41,142 bases of DNA from Paracoccaceae bacterium (GTDB taxonomy: Bacteria > Pseudomonadota > Alphaproteobacteria > Rhodobacterales > Rhodobacteraceae): contig PACC02000084.1 in the NCBI GenBank assembly GCA_002699695.2, positions 1 to 41,142 of the forward strand. The letters run 5' to 3'. The first letter of the stretch is position 1. The number at the start of each line of letters is the position of its first letter. Made by a program: the position numbers and the translations under genes. Positions 28,735 to 39,705 of this stretch are shown piece after piece. The notes beneath the pieces are model-generated. The model had not been told where the DNA came from. It saw nothing but the letters and a program-made list of their open reading frames with translations, and ran no database searches.

Positions 28735-30981
28735 ATGCAAAAAGACACGGAAAAGAATAGAGATTCGAATTCTTCGATAATCTTAAATGAGCAATTGGAT
28801 AAGGCATTAGGTGATAGATATCTAACCTATGCTCTTTCTACAATTACCGATAGAGCACTTCCCGATAGCAGAGATGGATTAAAACCGGTTCATAGGCGGA
28901 TTCTTTATGCCATGAGGCAATTAAAACTAAGTCCAAATGGTTCTTTCAGAAAATGTGCCAAGATTGTAGGGGAAGTCATGGGAAATTACCATCCGCATGG
29001 TGATAAAGCCATCTATGACTCTCTGGTGAGATTAGCTCAAACTTTTAGCACGAGATATCCTTTAGTTGAAGGTCAAGGTAATTTCGGAAACATTGATGGG
29101 GATAATGCCGCTGCCCAAAGGTATACAGAGGCTAAGCTTAGTGAAATAGCAATGATTATGCTTGATGGATTGGACGAGTCAGCAGTGGCTTTCAAGGGAA
29201 ATTATGATGGTTCCGAGGAAGAACCTGAGGTTCTTCCAGCGTTCTTTCCACAGCTTTTGGCCAATGGTGCGTATGGAATAGCTGTTGGTATGGCAACAAG
29301 TATACCCCCTCATAACATTGCAGAGATATGTGATGCAGCTATTCAACTAATTAAAAAACCCGAACTTTCTCATTCAGACTTAATGAAAGTTTTTAAAGGA
29401 CCTGACTTTCCTACAGGCGGAATAGTAGTTGAATCAAAGGAATCCATTTTAGAAAGCTACAAGCAGGGTAGAGGGAGTTTCAGGGTTCGTGCTCGATACC
29501 ATAAGGAAGATTTGTCGAGAGGGTGTTGGCAAATTGTAATTACTGAAATTCCTTATGGGATTCAAAAAGCTAAATTAATTGAAAAACTGGCTGATATGAT
29601 AAATGAAAAAAAACTCAGTATTATTTCTGATCTTAGAGATGAAAGTGCTGAAGATATTAGGGTTGTAATAGAGCCTAAAACTAGGAGTATCAGTCCTGAA
29701 GGTTTAATGGAAATTCTCTTCAAAAGAACAGAATTGGAGTCTCGATTTTCTTTAAACATGAATGTATTAATAGATGGAAAAGTTCCAAAAGTTTCAAGCT
29801 TGCGTGAATTATTAAATGAATATCTGAGACATTCGAGAGATGTCTTGATAAGAAGATCTAAATTTAGGTTAGAAAATATTGAAACCAGATTACACCTTTT
29901 GGAGGGATATCTAGTCGCATTTTTTAACCTTGATAAGGTTATAAATATCATACGATATAACGAGGACCCAAAATTTGATCTGCAAAATGAGTTTGATCTT
30001 ACTGATAAGCAAGCTGAAGCTATTTTGAACATGAGACTTCGTTCTTTGCGCAAATTAGAGCAAATACAGTTAGAGACTGAAAAAGATCAACTGCTCAAGG
30101 AAAGGTTAGATTTAGAACTTTTATTAGAAAATGGACAAGAACAGGCCCTTCGCGTCAAAAGGGATATTGAAAGTCTTAAGGAGAGGTTAAGTTCTCATTC
30201 TGACCTTTTTAATAGGCGGACTGACATCGAAGAATTTAAAGAAGTTGAACAATCTGAAATCCCAGAATTAATTGAATCGGAGGATGTGACTATCATAGTT
30301 TCCAAACTTGGTTGGATCAGGGTAATTAAAGTAAGAGATTTGAATCCTAATGAGGTAAAGTATAGGGAAGGAGATGAACAAAGGTATGTGCTTAAAGCTA
30401 CCACCTCAGACAAGCTCCTTATTTTTGGCAGCAATGGCCATGTATATACAGTTCTAGTAAGTCAATTACCGGGTGGTAGAACGCACGGAGAGCCAATAAG
30501 ATTGATTACAGATTTACCTAATCAGGCTGATATCATCAATGTGCATGTTTTTAACCCGGCTCTTCGGGCAATAGTAGCATCTTCTGCGGGTGACGGATTC
30601 ATAATAAGTTTCAAACACATGCTAGCGCAGACCAAAACAGGGAAAAAACTCCAAAACTTAAAATCAGGAGTATTTACAAAGTGTCTAACCGTGGTGAATG
30701 GAGAGTTTGTTGCAATAATTGGTTCTAACCGAAAATTATTAGTTTTTAACATAAATGAATTGCCTGAACTTGCACGTGGCAAGGGAGTAAGATTACAAAA
30801 ACTTAAGGATGCAGAGCTTTCAGATATTACATCATTTGAAGAGAGTGCTGGTTTGGAGTGGCGAGATTCATCTGGCAGAAAGAAAGTAGAAAAAAATCCT
30901 TTGAATTGGCTTGGAAAGCGAGCTCAGTCTGGGAAGATGGCACCAAAGGGATTCCCAAGAAACAATGAGTTTAATTTGTGA
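28735..30981 (+). CDS. parC: DNA topoisomerase IV subunit A
   Basis: ALPDSRDGLKPVHRRILYAM, YHPHGDKAIYDSLVRLAQ, AAAQRYTEAKL (catalytic Tyr); alphaproteobacterial ParC-like C-terminus. Confidence 0.94.
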   Translation: MQKDTEKNRDSNSSIILNEQLDKALGDRYLTYALSTITDRALPDSRDGLKPVHRRILYAMRQLKLSPNGSFRKCAKIVGEVMGNYHPHGDKAIYDSLVRLAQTFSTRYPLVEGQGNFGNIDGDNAAAQRYTEAKLSEIAMIMLDGLDESAVAFKGNYDGSEEEPEVLPAFFPQLLANGAYGIAVGMATSIPPHNIAEICDAAIQLIKKPELSHSDLMKVFKGPDFPTGGIVVESKESILESYKQGRGSFRVRARYHKEDLSRGCWQIVITEIPYGIQKAKLIEKLADMINEKKLSIISDLRDESAEDIRVVIEPKTRSISPEGLMEILFKRTELESRFSLNMNVLIDGKVPKVSSLRELLNEYLRHSRDVLIRRSKFRLENIETRLHLLEGYLVAFFNLDKVINIIRYNEDPKFDLQNEFDLTDKQAEAILNMRLRSLRKLEQIQLETEKDQLLKERLDLELLLENGQEQALRVKRDIESLKERLSSHSDLFNRRTDIEEFKEVEQSEIPELIESEDVTIIVSKLGWIRVIKVRDLNPNEVKYREGDEQRYVLKATTSDKLLIFGSNGHVYTVLVSQLPGGRTHGEPIRLITDLPNQADIINVHVFNPALRAIVASSAGDGFIISFKHMLAQTKTGKKLQNLKSGVFTKCLTVVNGEFVAIIGSNRKLLVFNINELPELARGKGVRLQKLKDAELSDITSFEESAGLEWRDSSGRKKVEKNPLNWLGKRAQSGKMAPKGFPRNNEFNL

Positions 30982-31055
30982 ACATTCTTATCTGTAATAA
31001 AATTTTTTAAAATTGGTTTAGGATTAAAAGTGCTATTGAACAAATTTAGGAAGAT

Positions 31056-31550
31056 CTAAGAATTCTCCTTCACCATAATATTTTTAGCCAGAGCATCTAA
31101 AACACCATTTGCTAATTGACATTGCTTTCCAGCTGGAAAGAAAGCTTTGGCAATATCAAGATATTCGTTGATGACGACTTTGGGAGGAGTTCCTAGTAAG
31201 AGTTCAGAACAAGCAGCTCTAAAAATTGATCTTAAAATTGGATCAATCCGTTCGATCGGCCAACCTTCCTTAAGCAAACCCTCTATTGATTGATCAATAG
31301 AACTCTGTTTTTCAATCGTTTTTCTTAATATTTGGCGAAACAGTGCTAAGTCAGCTTTAACAAAATTGTTGAGTTTATGATTCTCTTTATCACGATAATT
31401 TGTAAACTCTGATAAGACTTGCTCTAGTGTAATATTATCTGATTCCATTTGAAAGAGAGCTTGAACGGTGTAAAGCCTTGATACAGCCTTTGATACATTT
31501 TTCTCAGCATGGATATTTTTCTTAATCATACTTCCCCACTCACTCAGCAA
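31056..31550 (-). CDS. nusB: transcription antitermination factor NusB
   Basis: RLYTVQALFQME, ILRSIFRAACSELLLGTPPKVVINEYLDIAKAF; downstream of ribH. The start may be the internal Met at 31529. Confidence 0.93.
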   Translation of the reverse strand: MLSEWGSMIKKNIHAEKNVSKAVSRLYTVQALFQMESDNITLEQVLSEFTNYRDKENHKLNNFVKADLALFRQILRKTIEKQSSIDQSIEGLLKEGWPIERIDPILRSIFRAACSELLLGTPPKVVINEYLDIAKAFFPAGKQCQLANGVLDALAKNIMVKENS

Positions 31551-32021
31551 TTAGTCATCATTATATTCCATGTTTAAGAGCATCAAGCCTATAGCTGCTC
31601 TGGCCGCGTCTCCTCCCTTATCTTGTTTCTTGGGATCAGACCTTTCTAATGCTTGTTGAAAATTTTCTACTGTAATTATTCCGTTCCCAATACAGATCCC
31701 TCTAGAGCTCAATTGGATTAGGCCCTGGGCACTGTTTTGACTTACTATCTCATAATGGCTTGTTTCTCCTCTGATTACACATCCTAGAGCAACAAATCCT
31801 TCAAAATGCTTGCTAATTAAGCTAATAGCACCAGGTATTTCTAAAGCACCCTCGACTTGAATAATGTCACTAGCGATATTTAAGTCGGATATAACCTTTT
31901 TTGCTCCAGAAATTAAGTTGTCAGATATGTCTGAATAATAAGGAGAGACTACTAGTGCTATCTTGGTTGTTTGATCTAGCTTTTTGAAATCTTTTGTCTT
32001 ATTGAACTTGGTTAGTTTCAT
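31551..32021 (-). CDS. ribH: 6,7-dimethyl-8-ribityllumazine synthase
   Basis: EGALEIPGAISL, FVALGCVIRGETSHYEIV, GNGIITVENFQQALERS. Confidence 0.96.
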   Translation of the reverse strand: MKLTKFNKTKDFKKLDQTTKIALVVSPYYSDISDNLISGAKKVISDLNIASDIIQVEGALEIPGAISLISKHFEGFVALGCVIRGETSHYEIVSQNSAQGLIQLSSRGICIGNGIITVENFQQALERSDPKKQDKGGDAARAAIGLMLLNMEYNDD

Positions 32022-33148
32022 CTTTTACCAAAACTCTTTATCGGTATAGTTTCTGAAATTTTTAATTCATAACCTTCTAGGCCAATTAGCTTTGGTGTTC
32101 CAGAATTCGTTAATAGGTGGATATTTTTTATTCCAAGGGCGTTTAAAATTTGAGCACCTATGCCATATTGTCTAATAATGTTAGGAGAATTTTCTGTTTT
32201 CTGTTCCAAAGATTCTACGTTATTTAGTAATACCAAAACCCCCTTACCTTGTTCATTGATTTGCAACATGGAGTCACTTATTTGGTTCACGCGTTTCTGT
32301 TCAATTCCAAGAAGATCAGTAAAGGTGTTCGAAACATGCATCCTGACCATAACAGGTTCAGTTTCTAGAATGTCACCTTTGGAAAGACTATGGTGCTCTG
32401 CCCCAGAGATTTCATCTCTGAATGTTTTTAACTCCCAATCTCCACCATAAACAGAAGTTACATTTTGACAAGTGACCTCTTTAACTAGATTATCATTCCT
32501 TCTTCGGTATGCAATGAGATCGGAAATAGTGCCTAACTTTAATTTGTGATATTGAGCAAAAGCTACTAAGTCAGGCATCCTTGCCATTGTTCCATCTTTA
32601 TTCATTATCTCACAAATTACCCCAGATGGGTTTAAGCCTGCAAGACGAGCAATGTCTACAGCGGCCTCTGTATGTCCTGCCCGCACTAAAACGCCACCCT
32701 TTCTCGCTTTCAGAGGGAAGACGTGCCCAGGGGTTGCTATTTCATTTGGTCCAGAAAGTGGATTTATTGCTGTTGAGATGGTTCGAGCTCTATCGTGAGC
32801 TGAAATTCCTGTGGTTACGCCATCCTTGGCCTCAATTGAAACAGTAAAGGCTGTTTCATGCCTGGAAGAGTTAGATGCTGACATTAATGGTAATCGCAAA
32901 GCTTCAATTCTCTCAGGTGTAAGTGATAAACAGATTAATCCTCTTCCATAAGTTGCCATAAAGTTTATGGTTTCTGGAGTTGACATTTGGGCTGGTATGA
33001 TAAGATCTCCCTCGTTCTCTCTATCTTCATCATCAGCTAGTATAAACATTCTGCCATTCCTAGCCTCTTCGATTATTTCTTCAATATCAGCTATGGTTTT
33101 TTTACCAAAGGAATTTTGGGAAGGGTTCTTTTTCTTAAAGGCTTGCAT
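32018..33148 (-). CDS. ribB: 3,4-dihydroxy-2-butanone 4-phosphate synthase with degenerate GTP cyclohydrolase II-like C-terminal domain
   Basis: RibB domain intact (ADDEDRENEGDLIIPA, GHVFPLKARKGGVLVRAGHTEAAVD). The C-terminal domain lacks the GCHII zinc-cysteine motif. Confidence 0.93.
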   Translation of the reverse strand: MQAFKKKNPSQNSFGKKTIADIEEIIEEARNGRMFILADDEDRENEGDLIIPAQMSTPETINFMATYGRGLICLSLTPERIEALRLPLMSASNSSRHETAFTVSIEAKDGVTTGISAHDRARTISTAINPLSGPNEIATPGHVFPLKARKGGVLVRAGHTEAAVDIARLAGLNPSGVICEIMNKDGTMARMPDLVAFAQYHKLKLGTISDLIAYRRRNDNLVKEVTCQNVTSVYGGDWELKTFRDEISGAEHHSLSKGDILETEPVMVRMHVSNTFTDLLGIEQKRVNQISDSMLQINEQGKGVLVLLNNVESLEQKTENSPNIIRQYGIGAQILNALGIKNIHLLTNSGTPKLIGLEGYELKISETIPIKSFGKR

Positions 33149-33764
33149 TTATATTCCTATGTTCGCACAGGCGAGCAATATAGCGTGCCATTACATCTAT
33201 CTCTAAATTAAAAACATGACCAAGTTGGCAGTTTTTCCAATTAGTCACTTTACGTGTATGTGGGATTATATTTACTGTAAATAGCGTGTCATCAATTTCA
33301 TTCACAGTTAGGGATGTTCCATTCAATGCAATTGAACCCTTAGGAGCAATTAAATTCTTGAGATTGTCAGGTGCATGGAAGGTTAACTTTGTGCTTTTGT
33401 CAACATTCTCTGTGCTTATTAGTTCTGCCACACCATCTATATGCCCAGTGACTATATGTCCTCCCAATTCGTCACCTACCCTAAGTGACTTTTCCAAGTT
33501 AATTTCTCTGCCAACGATCCAGCCGCTTTCTTTGTTTTTGATGTTTGTCTTAGATAATGTTTCGTTTGAAACTTCTACTTCATAGGAGGTACCCATTTTC
33601 TCACGAACTTTATTGATAATTGTTAGGCAAATCCCATCGTGAGCAATTGATCCTCCTTCGACGATAGTTTGGTAATCATAAGGGCAAAGGATTCTTGCTC
33701 TAAGAATTTTACCATCTTCCAAATCAGTTACTATTCCAACACTTGAAATTATTCCGGTAAACAT
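33135..33764 (-). CDS. ribE: riboflavin synthase alpha subunit
   Basis: MFTGIISSVG start, duplicated lumazine-binding domains, GGHIVTGHIDG. Confidence 0.95.
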   Translation of the reverse strand: MFTGIISSVGIVTDLEDGKILRARILCPYDYQTIVEGGSIAHDGICLTIINKVREKMGTSYEVEVSNETLSKTNIKNKESGWIVGREINLEKSLRVGDELGGHIVTGHIDGVAELISTENVDKSTKLTFHAPDNLKNLIAPKGSIALNGTSLTVNEIDDTLFTVNIIPHTRKVTNWKNCQLGHVFNLEIDVMARYIARLCEHRNINASL

Positions 33765-33917
33765 CTTTCTCTCAAAAAGTTTAGGTATTTGGTTTATATT
33801 AAAGAAGTTGCCAACAGATTAGATTTTTTTTTGAACCTTTTCTTCTAATCTTTATTAGAGGAAAATTCAAATAGTTTTTGGTTTGGCTCAGTAGGAAATT
33901 TGTAATTATTCAAGTTT

Positions 33918-35057
33918 TCAATTAAATCCCTTACTTTCCAATGGGCGCCAAAGATGAGCTACGTCGTTATTAACCCTAAATGTTTTTTCGAGAGAAAATT
34001 TGGGAGATTCGGATAAGGTGGCACCCGAATTTATTATAGGATTAAATCCGTTTACACCCTCTTTGTCGACAAGGATGCCTGCTGTAAAAAGAATTAATAA
34101 GTCTACCAAACCCTGATTTAATAACGAAGTCGCAAGATCACCACCTCCTTCAACCAGGATTCTGGTGAAACCCATATTGGCTAACTTCATTGCAAGATCT
34201 GGTAAGTCAAGCCCATTTCTTTGATCCACTCTTGCACCAAGAGTGCTAACGTCATCTTCCCCCCATTTGCTTAATGCTTTGGAGTTATATTCACGGTCAT
34301 GCACTATTATCAAATTGTTCTTGTTATTTTTTGCAAAATTACTGGTTTTGGGTAGCGATAGCTTTCGATCAAGTATGATCTTTTTGGGGGATGGTAAAAG
34401 GGAAAATTGACCTCTTAAATTTAGATTGGGGTTGTCTACCAGAGCCGTTCTTTTCCCTACCATAACCGCATCATAGCGGGATCTTAAGAAGTGGACCAAA
34501 GTTCTAGAATCATTTCCTGAAATCCAATTGCTCTCATTAGATCTGGTCGCAATCTTTCCATTCAAACTAAGAGCCAATTTTAATGCTATAAAGGGTCTTT
34601 TTTTTTCTACAACCTTTAAAAAACCTTCTGCAAGTTTTCTAGCCTCTTTTGTAAGACAAGATATTCTATCCACTTGTATCCCATGTTCCTCTAGTAGCCT
34701 AAAGCCCTTACCGCTTACTCTAGGGTCAGGATCCTCCAAGGGACATACTACGCGTTTAATATTAGCTTTTATTAACTCCAACGCACAAGGCGGAGTTTCC
34801 CCAGAATGGGAGCAAGGTTCTAATGTTATATAGGCAGTGGCTCCATGCGCAAGTTTTCCAGCTTCTCTGAGTGCATTGAATTCAGCATGGGGTCTTCCCC
34901 CTATCTCTGTGTGCCCAGTTCCCACAATGGCACCATCTTTAACCAGTACACAGCCAACTGAGGGATTTGGCCATGTGTAGCCAATAGATCTATAACCAAC
35001 TGTTATGGCGAGTTTGGAGAAACGTAAATCGACCTCTGTCGTATTTTTTTGACTCAT
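33918..35057 (-). CDS. ribD: bifunctional diaminohydroxyphosphoribosylaminopyrimidine deaminase / 5-amino-6-(5-phosphoribosylamino)uracil reductase
   Basis: PNPSVGCVLVKDG, GGRPHAEFNAL, TLEPCSHSGETPPC, VEGGGDLATSLL. Confidence 0.95.
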   Translation of the reverse strand: MSQKNTTEVDLRFSKLAITVGYRSIGYTWPNPSVGCVLVKDGAIVGTGHTEIGGRPHAEFNALREAGKLAHGATAYITLEPCSHSGETPPCALELIKANIKRVVCPLEDPDPRVSGKGFRLLEEHGIQVDRISCLTKEARKLAEGFLKVVEKKRPFIALKLALSLNGKIATRSNESNWISGNDSRTLVHFLRSRYDAVMVGKRTALVDNPNLNLRGQFSLLPSPKKIILDRKLSLPKTSNFAKNNKNNLIIVHDREYNSKALSKWGEDDVSTLGARVDQRNGLDLPDLAMKLANMGFTRILVEGGGDLATSLLNQGLVDLLILFTAGILVDKEGVNGFNPIINSGATLSESPKFSLEKTFRVNNDVAHLWRPLESKGFN

Positions 35058-35062
35058 TCTTT

Positions 35063-35521
35063 TTATTTTAAATCTGGTCTTAATTCTGCGACAAAATCTT
35101 CAAAATCATCAGCTGCCTGAAAATTTTTGTAAACAGAAGCAAATCTGACATATGCGACTGTGTCGATTCTTGCCAATGTTTCCATCACAATTTCCCCCAA
35201 TTTGTCGGAAGGTATATCTGTTTCACCCAAGCTTTCTAACCTTCGAACTATCCCAGTAATCATCTGTTCAATTCTTTCAACTTCCAGGGGGCGTTTTTGT
35301 AAAGCTATTCTTACTGACCTTTCTAGTTTGTCACGGTCAAAAATTTCTCTTCGATTATTCTTTTTCAAAATGATTAAATCTCGAAGTTGTACTCTTTCAT
35401 ATGTTGTAAAACGTCCAGCACAGGCAGGACAAGATCTACGTCTTCTGATAGAGACATTATCTTCAGCCGGTCTACTATCCTTAACTTGAGTATCTGTGTT
35501 TCCACAAAATGGGCATCTCAT
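35063..35521 (-). CDS. nrdR: transcriptional repressor NrdR
   Basis: [43 protein letters not shown] and ATP-cone domain. Confidence 0.97.
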   Translation of the reverse strand: MRCPFCGNTDTQVKDSRPAEDNVSIRRRRSCPACAGRFTTYERVQLRDLIILKKNNRREIFDRDKLERSVRIALQKRPLEVERIEQMITGIVRRLESLGETDIPSDKLGEIVMETLARIDTVAYVRFASVYKNFQAADDFEDFVAELRPDLK

Positions 35522-35542
35522 TTGGTTGTTCCTTTTTCAAGA

Positions 35543-37588
35543 TTAGGTATCGAGAAAACTACGCAGTTTTCTCGATCGGCTAGGGTGTTTCAATTTTCTC
35601 AATGCCTTTGCTTCAATTTGTCGTATTCTTTCGCGGGTTACACTAAATTGTTGTCCAACTTCTTCAAGCGTATGATCTGTATTAACGCCTATTCCAAATC
35701 TCATCCTTAATACTCTTTCTTCCCTTGGGGTTAGACTAGACAGAACGCGAGTAGTTGTTTCTTTCAAATTGCCTTGGATAGCATTGTCTAAAGGAAGAAC
35801 AGCATTTTTATCCTCTATGAAATCACCAAGTTGGCTATCTTCTTCATCACCAATAGGTGTTTCCAAGCTAATAGGCTCCTTGGCAATTTTCATCACTTTT
35901 CGCACCTTTTCAAGGGGCATTTGCAGCTTAGAAGATAGTTCTTCTGGTGTAGGTTCCCGACCAATCTCATGAAGCATTTGCCTGCCTGTTCGCACAAGTT
36001 TGTTAATTGTTTCAATCATGTGCACTGGTATTCTTATAGTTCTAGCCTGATCAGCTATTGACCTTGTTATAGCTTGTCTTATCCACCAAGTCGCATAAGT
36101 CGAAAACTTGTAACCCCTACGATATTCAAATTTGTCTACTGCTTTCATAAGACCAATATTCCCTTCTTGAATTAGATCAAGAAATTGTAATCCCCGATTA
36201 GTATACTTTTTTGCGATGGAAATAACTAATCGAAGATTAGCTTCCACCATTTCTTTCTTGGCTGATCTTGCCTCTCTTTCACCTTTTTGTACCTGCTGTA
36301 CAATCCTTCGAAATTCAGTAATGTCGATACCAATATACTGTCCAATTTCTGCAACTTCAGTTCTTATTTCTTTAATTTTGTCGCTAAAATTTTCAACAAA
36401 ATGGCCCCAACCCCTAGTTTTAAGTTTAGCCACTTTCTCAAGCCAGACAGGATCTAGTTCGAAACCTTTATAATTTTCAATGAATTCACGTCTATTTATC
36501 CTAGATTGATCAGCCAATTTCACTAGGTTACTGTCTAGTCCCATCATTTTACGATTTAGACCATAGAGTTGATCAATTAGAGCTTCAATTCTATTGTTGT
36601 GCAGATGAAGTGAATTAACTAACGCTACTATTTCCGTTCTCAATTCTTGATATTTTTTTTCTTCTTTGGATGAAAATTCAGTACGCTCTTTAAAAGCTGC
36701 AAGCATACGGTTATCCTGAAGGGAAGCAAGTTTGGTATAAGCATCTGCTATATTTTTTAATATTTCTAATACATTAGGTTTCAGTGAGTTTTCCATTGCT
36801 GCTAGTGAAACGTTAGCCTGATCTTCGTCGTAATCGTCGATTTCTGTATTATCATCATCTTGCTGGTTTTCATCCTTCTCACTCTCAGAAGAATTTTCGG
36901 GGTTAAAGGATTTTTCAGCAATTTCAGAAGAGGAATGCTTTTCTAGGGATTCAGCTAGATTGAGGTCTGTTTTTTTTAATGTGGAAGAAACATCTGTTGG
37001 ATCATCTTCTTCGGAAAAACTGCCAAAAGTGGCGTCGAGATCTATTACATCTCGAAGCATTATTTTTTCTTCAAGAAGCTCTTCGCGCCAAATAGTGATG
37101 GCTTGGAAGGTCAAAGGACTTTCACAGAGTCCATCTATATAAGTATTCTTCCCAGCTTCAATTCTTTTTGCTATTGCTATTTCGCCTTCTCTTGACAAAA
37201 GCTCTACAGATCCCATCTCTCTAAGATACATCCTTACAGGGTCGTCAGTACGATCCATGTTTTCTGATCCAGAGGATGCTGCTACCAGTTCTTTCGAACC
37301 TTCGTTTTCTTTAGGTTTTAGCTCAAGAGAATCTTGATTCTCTTCTTGATCTTCTTCACTGTCAATTACCGTTATGCCCATCTCGGAAAGAGTAGTCATA
37401 ACATCCTCAATTTGTTCAGAGCTCATTTCCCCGGGGGGCATAGATTCGTTTACATCAGTATACGTTACATACCCTTTAGCCTTACCTTGTGCTAACAACT
37501 TTTTTAATGAACTCTGGTTCATATCTAAAGGTGAACTCGAAGTTTCGTCCTCTTTTTGACTCTTATTTTTTTCTGATCCGTTTCGCAT
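35543..37588 (-). CDS. rpoD: RNA polymerase sigma factor RpoD
   Basis: [22 protein letters not shown] (region 1.2), [45 protein letters not shown] (region 2), region 4 HTH. Confidence 0.97.
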   Translation of the reverse strand: MRNGSEKNKSQKEDETSSSPLDMNQSSLKKLLAQGKAKGYVTYTDVNESMPPGEMSSEQIEDVMTTLSEMGITVIDSEEDQEENQDSLELKPKENEGSKELVAASSGSENMDRTDDPVRMYLREMGSVELLSREGEIAIAKRIEAGKNTYIDGLCESPLTFQAITIWREELLEEKIMLRDVIDLDATFGSFSEEDDPTDVSSTLKKTDLNLAESLEKHSSSEIAEKSFNPENSSESEKDENQQDDDNTEIDDYDEDQANVSLAAMENSLKPNVLEILKNIADAYTKLASLQDNRMLAAFKERTEFSSKEEKKYQELRTEIVALVNSLHLHNNRIEALIDQLYGLNRKMMGLDSNLVKLADQSRINRREFIENYKGFELDPVWLEKVAKLKTRGWGHFVENFSDKIKEIRTEVAEIGQYIGIDITEFRRIVQQVQKGEREARSAKKEMVEANLRLVISIAKKYTNRGLQFLDLIQEGNIGLMKAVDKFEYRRGYKFSTYATWWIRQAITRSIADQARTIRIPVHMIETINKLVRTGRQMLHEIGREPTPEELSSKLQMPLEKVRKVMKIAKEPISLETPIGDEEDSQLGDFIEDKNAVLPLDNAIQGNLKETTTRVLSSLTPREERVLRMRFGIGVNTDHTLEEVGQQFSVTRERIRQIEAKALRKLKHPSRSRKLRSFLDT

Positions 37589-37642
37589 TTGACCTCAAGT
37601 CCAAATTCATTTTTCTTAGATCGAATCAGTGCTTTTCACATG

Positions 37643-39649
37643 CTAGTGATTCGTTTTTTTCTTTGACTTTGTCTTAATCCAGATTTCATCTTTTATCAAA
37701 TTGTTGATTTCTTCTATATCCTCTTCCAAAGTTTTTTTCTCTAAAGTGTTAGGAATGGATTTCCCACTCTGAGCATGGTGTAAGAATTTGTTAGCTTGTC
37801 CAAGTCGCCAAGTTAATGTTTCATCATTATTTTCTTGAATGTCCTCTTGAGCATCAGCTAATTCTTGTATCAAGTTCTGTTTTGCTATTTTTCGGGTTAG
37901 AACATCGTCTAAAGTCATTTGAGCCTCATTAAATGAGGAAAATTCATTAAGAAATGGGTTCACTTGGAGATGTCCCGTTGAGATAAGCTGTTGATAGACA
38001 TCGCGACCACTCATTTCGTTCAATTTATCTAACAGATCCTTACGGGTCCTTTTTCGCTGCGTATTTAGTGAAATGATATTCTGATAGATTGTTTTGAGAT
38101 CTTTGAAAAGAAAGGTTATTTCATTTAATTGAGAAGCAAAGCTGGTGATTAATTTAGGATGGTTGATCAATGAGATAACAATTGCGGTTTCTTGAAAGCG
38201 TGATTCCATAGAGTCCGGTTTGGTGTCACTGCCAAGTAAAGATGTCTTTGCATCTTTTGTCGGCTGGTTGGTCAGATATCTAAATTTATTTCCGATGTTT
38301 CCCGCCCTATTAAATTGGGGTGCTTTTGAACCCCTCAGGAAATTTGAATAACTATTTATACTCATACTAAAAAGTTTCTTCTTAAGTTCGTAAAATGCGG
38401 ATGAAAAATGATTTCTGAGGCTGGTATTACTTATGTCTTTCAAAATAGCATTGATTCTATTTTCGAGAGATGCACGATTTTCAGGAGTTTTATAAGTTTT
38501 ACCCTTAGTTTCGTGTTCCCAAATGATTTCAAGAAGAGATTGGGGCTTTTCAAGAAGAGTTATCAGTGTTTCTTTTCCAAACTTTGAAACTAAATCATCT
38601 GGATCCATTCCTGTAGGTAATTTACATGCTTGGATTGTTCTTTCTGCCGAAATTAATGGGAGTGACAAAAATGCCAACCGAGCTAATGCTTTTTCTCCAG
38701 ATGTATCACCATCAAAAGCAAATATTGGAGCACTAGACAAACGCCAAATCTTTTGCAGTTGATCTGAAGTCACAGCGGTTCCTAGAGGAGCAACACAATT
38801 CTTTAGTCCGACCTTACTAAGTGCAATCACATCCATATAGCCTTCTACTACAATAACATTATTTTCTTTCTGCATGGGTGGAACGAAATTATTTTGATTA
38901 AAAAGGAGTTTACCCTTTTGAAAAATTTCCGTTTCAGGTGAATTGAGGTACTTTGCTTGAGCTGAACTACTTAGGGTTCTACCTCCTAGACCAACTATTT
39001 CATCCCTTTGGTTTATTATAGGAAAGATTATTCGATTTCTGAACCTATCGTAGATTTCACCGTTATCATTTCGTGCGCACAATCCACTATTTATTATAAT
39101 ATCAGAGGCGTATTCTTGGTTGCTAAGGTAATTAAAAAGACTTTTCTTTCCCTCGGGGGCAAATCCTAGTTGAAAATCATCTATTAATTGCCTTGACCCT
39201 ATTCTATTTTTCAGGAAATCCAAAACGCTTTTAGATTGGTTTTCTTTTAGATGATTAATGTAAAACTTCACAGCTAAGTTATGAAGACTCAACATTGCTT
39301 CCCGATTTTTCCTGTGAGTGGGATCTTGGTTAGTTTCAAAATTACTAGGAATTTGCAACCCAGATTCTGAGGCTAATCTTCTGATGGTGGAAACAAAGTC
39401 TAAATTTTCAGTTTTTCTTAGAAAGGTAATACAATCTCCTTTTTCGTGGCAACCAAAACAATAATAAAGTCCTTTTATATCATCCACTTTAAATGAAGCT
39501 GTTTTTTCATCATGGAATGGACAACAAGCCCAAAAAATACCTTTACTTTGGTTTGATTTCTTATTGTCCCAACTTACTTTTTTTCCTACTACTTCAGCCA
39601 GAGATATTTTATCTCTCAATTCCTGGACAAAAATGTTTGATGCAATCAT
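37643..39649 (-). CDS. dnaG: DNA primase
   Basis: CHC2 zinc finger (CPFHDEKTASFKVDDIKGLYYCFGCHEKGD), TOPRIM (VVEGYMDVIAL, FAFDGDTSGEKA); next to rpoD. Confidence 0.96.
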   Translation of the reverse strand: MIASNIFVQELRDKISLAEVVGKKVSWDNKKSNQSKGIFWACCPFHDEKTASFKVDDIKGLYYCFGCHEKGDCITFLRKTENLDFVSTIRRLASESGLQIPSNFETNQDPTHRKNREAMLSLHNLAVKFYINHLKENQSKSVLDFLKNRIGSRQLIDDFQLGFAPEGKKSLFNYLSNQEYASDIIINSGLCARNDNGEIYDRFRNRIIFPIINQRDEIVGLGGRTLSSSAQAKYLNSPETEIFQKGKLLFNQNNFVPPMQKENNVIVVEGYMDVIALSKVGLKNCVAPLGTAVTSDQLQKIWRLSSAPIFAFDGDTSGEKALARLAFLSLPLISAERTIQACKLPTGMDPDDLVSKFGKETLITLLEKPQSLLEIIWEHETKGKTYKTPENRASLENRINAILKDISNTSLRNHFSSAFYELKKKLFSMSINSYSNFLRGSKAPQFNRAGNIGNKFRYLTNQPTKDAKTSLLGSDTKPDSMESRFQETAIVISLINHPKLITSFASQLNEITFLFKDLKTIYQNIISLNTQRKRTRKDLLDKLNEMSGRDVYQQLISTGHLQVNPFLNEFSSFNEAQMTLDDVLTRKIAKQNLIQELADAQEDIQENNDETLTWRLGQANKFLHHAQSGKSIPNTLEKKTLEEDIEEINNLIKDEIWIKTKSKKKTNH

Positions 39650-39705
39650 TTGAAGTATCTATTTTTTGTAATCAATTTATATAAATAAGTTTGCATTTGT
39701 AGTAT

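Noticed and set aside
29562-30053. 163-aa minus-strand ORF
   Set aside because: Antisense to parC; shadow ORF.
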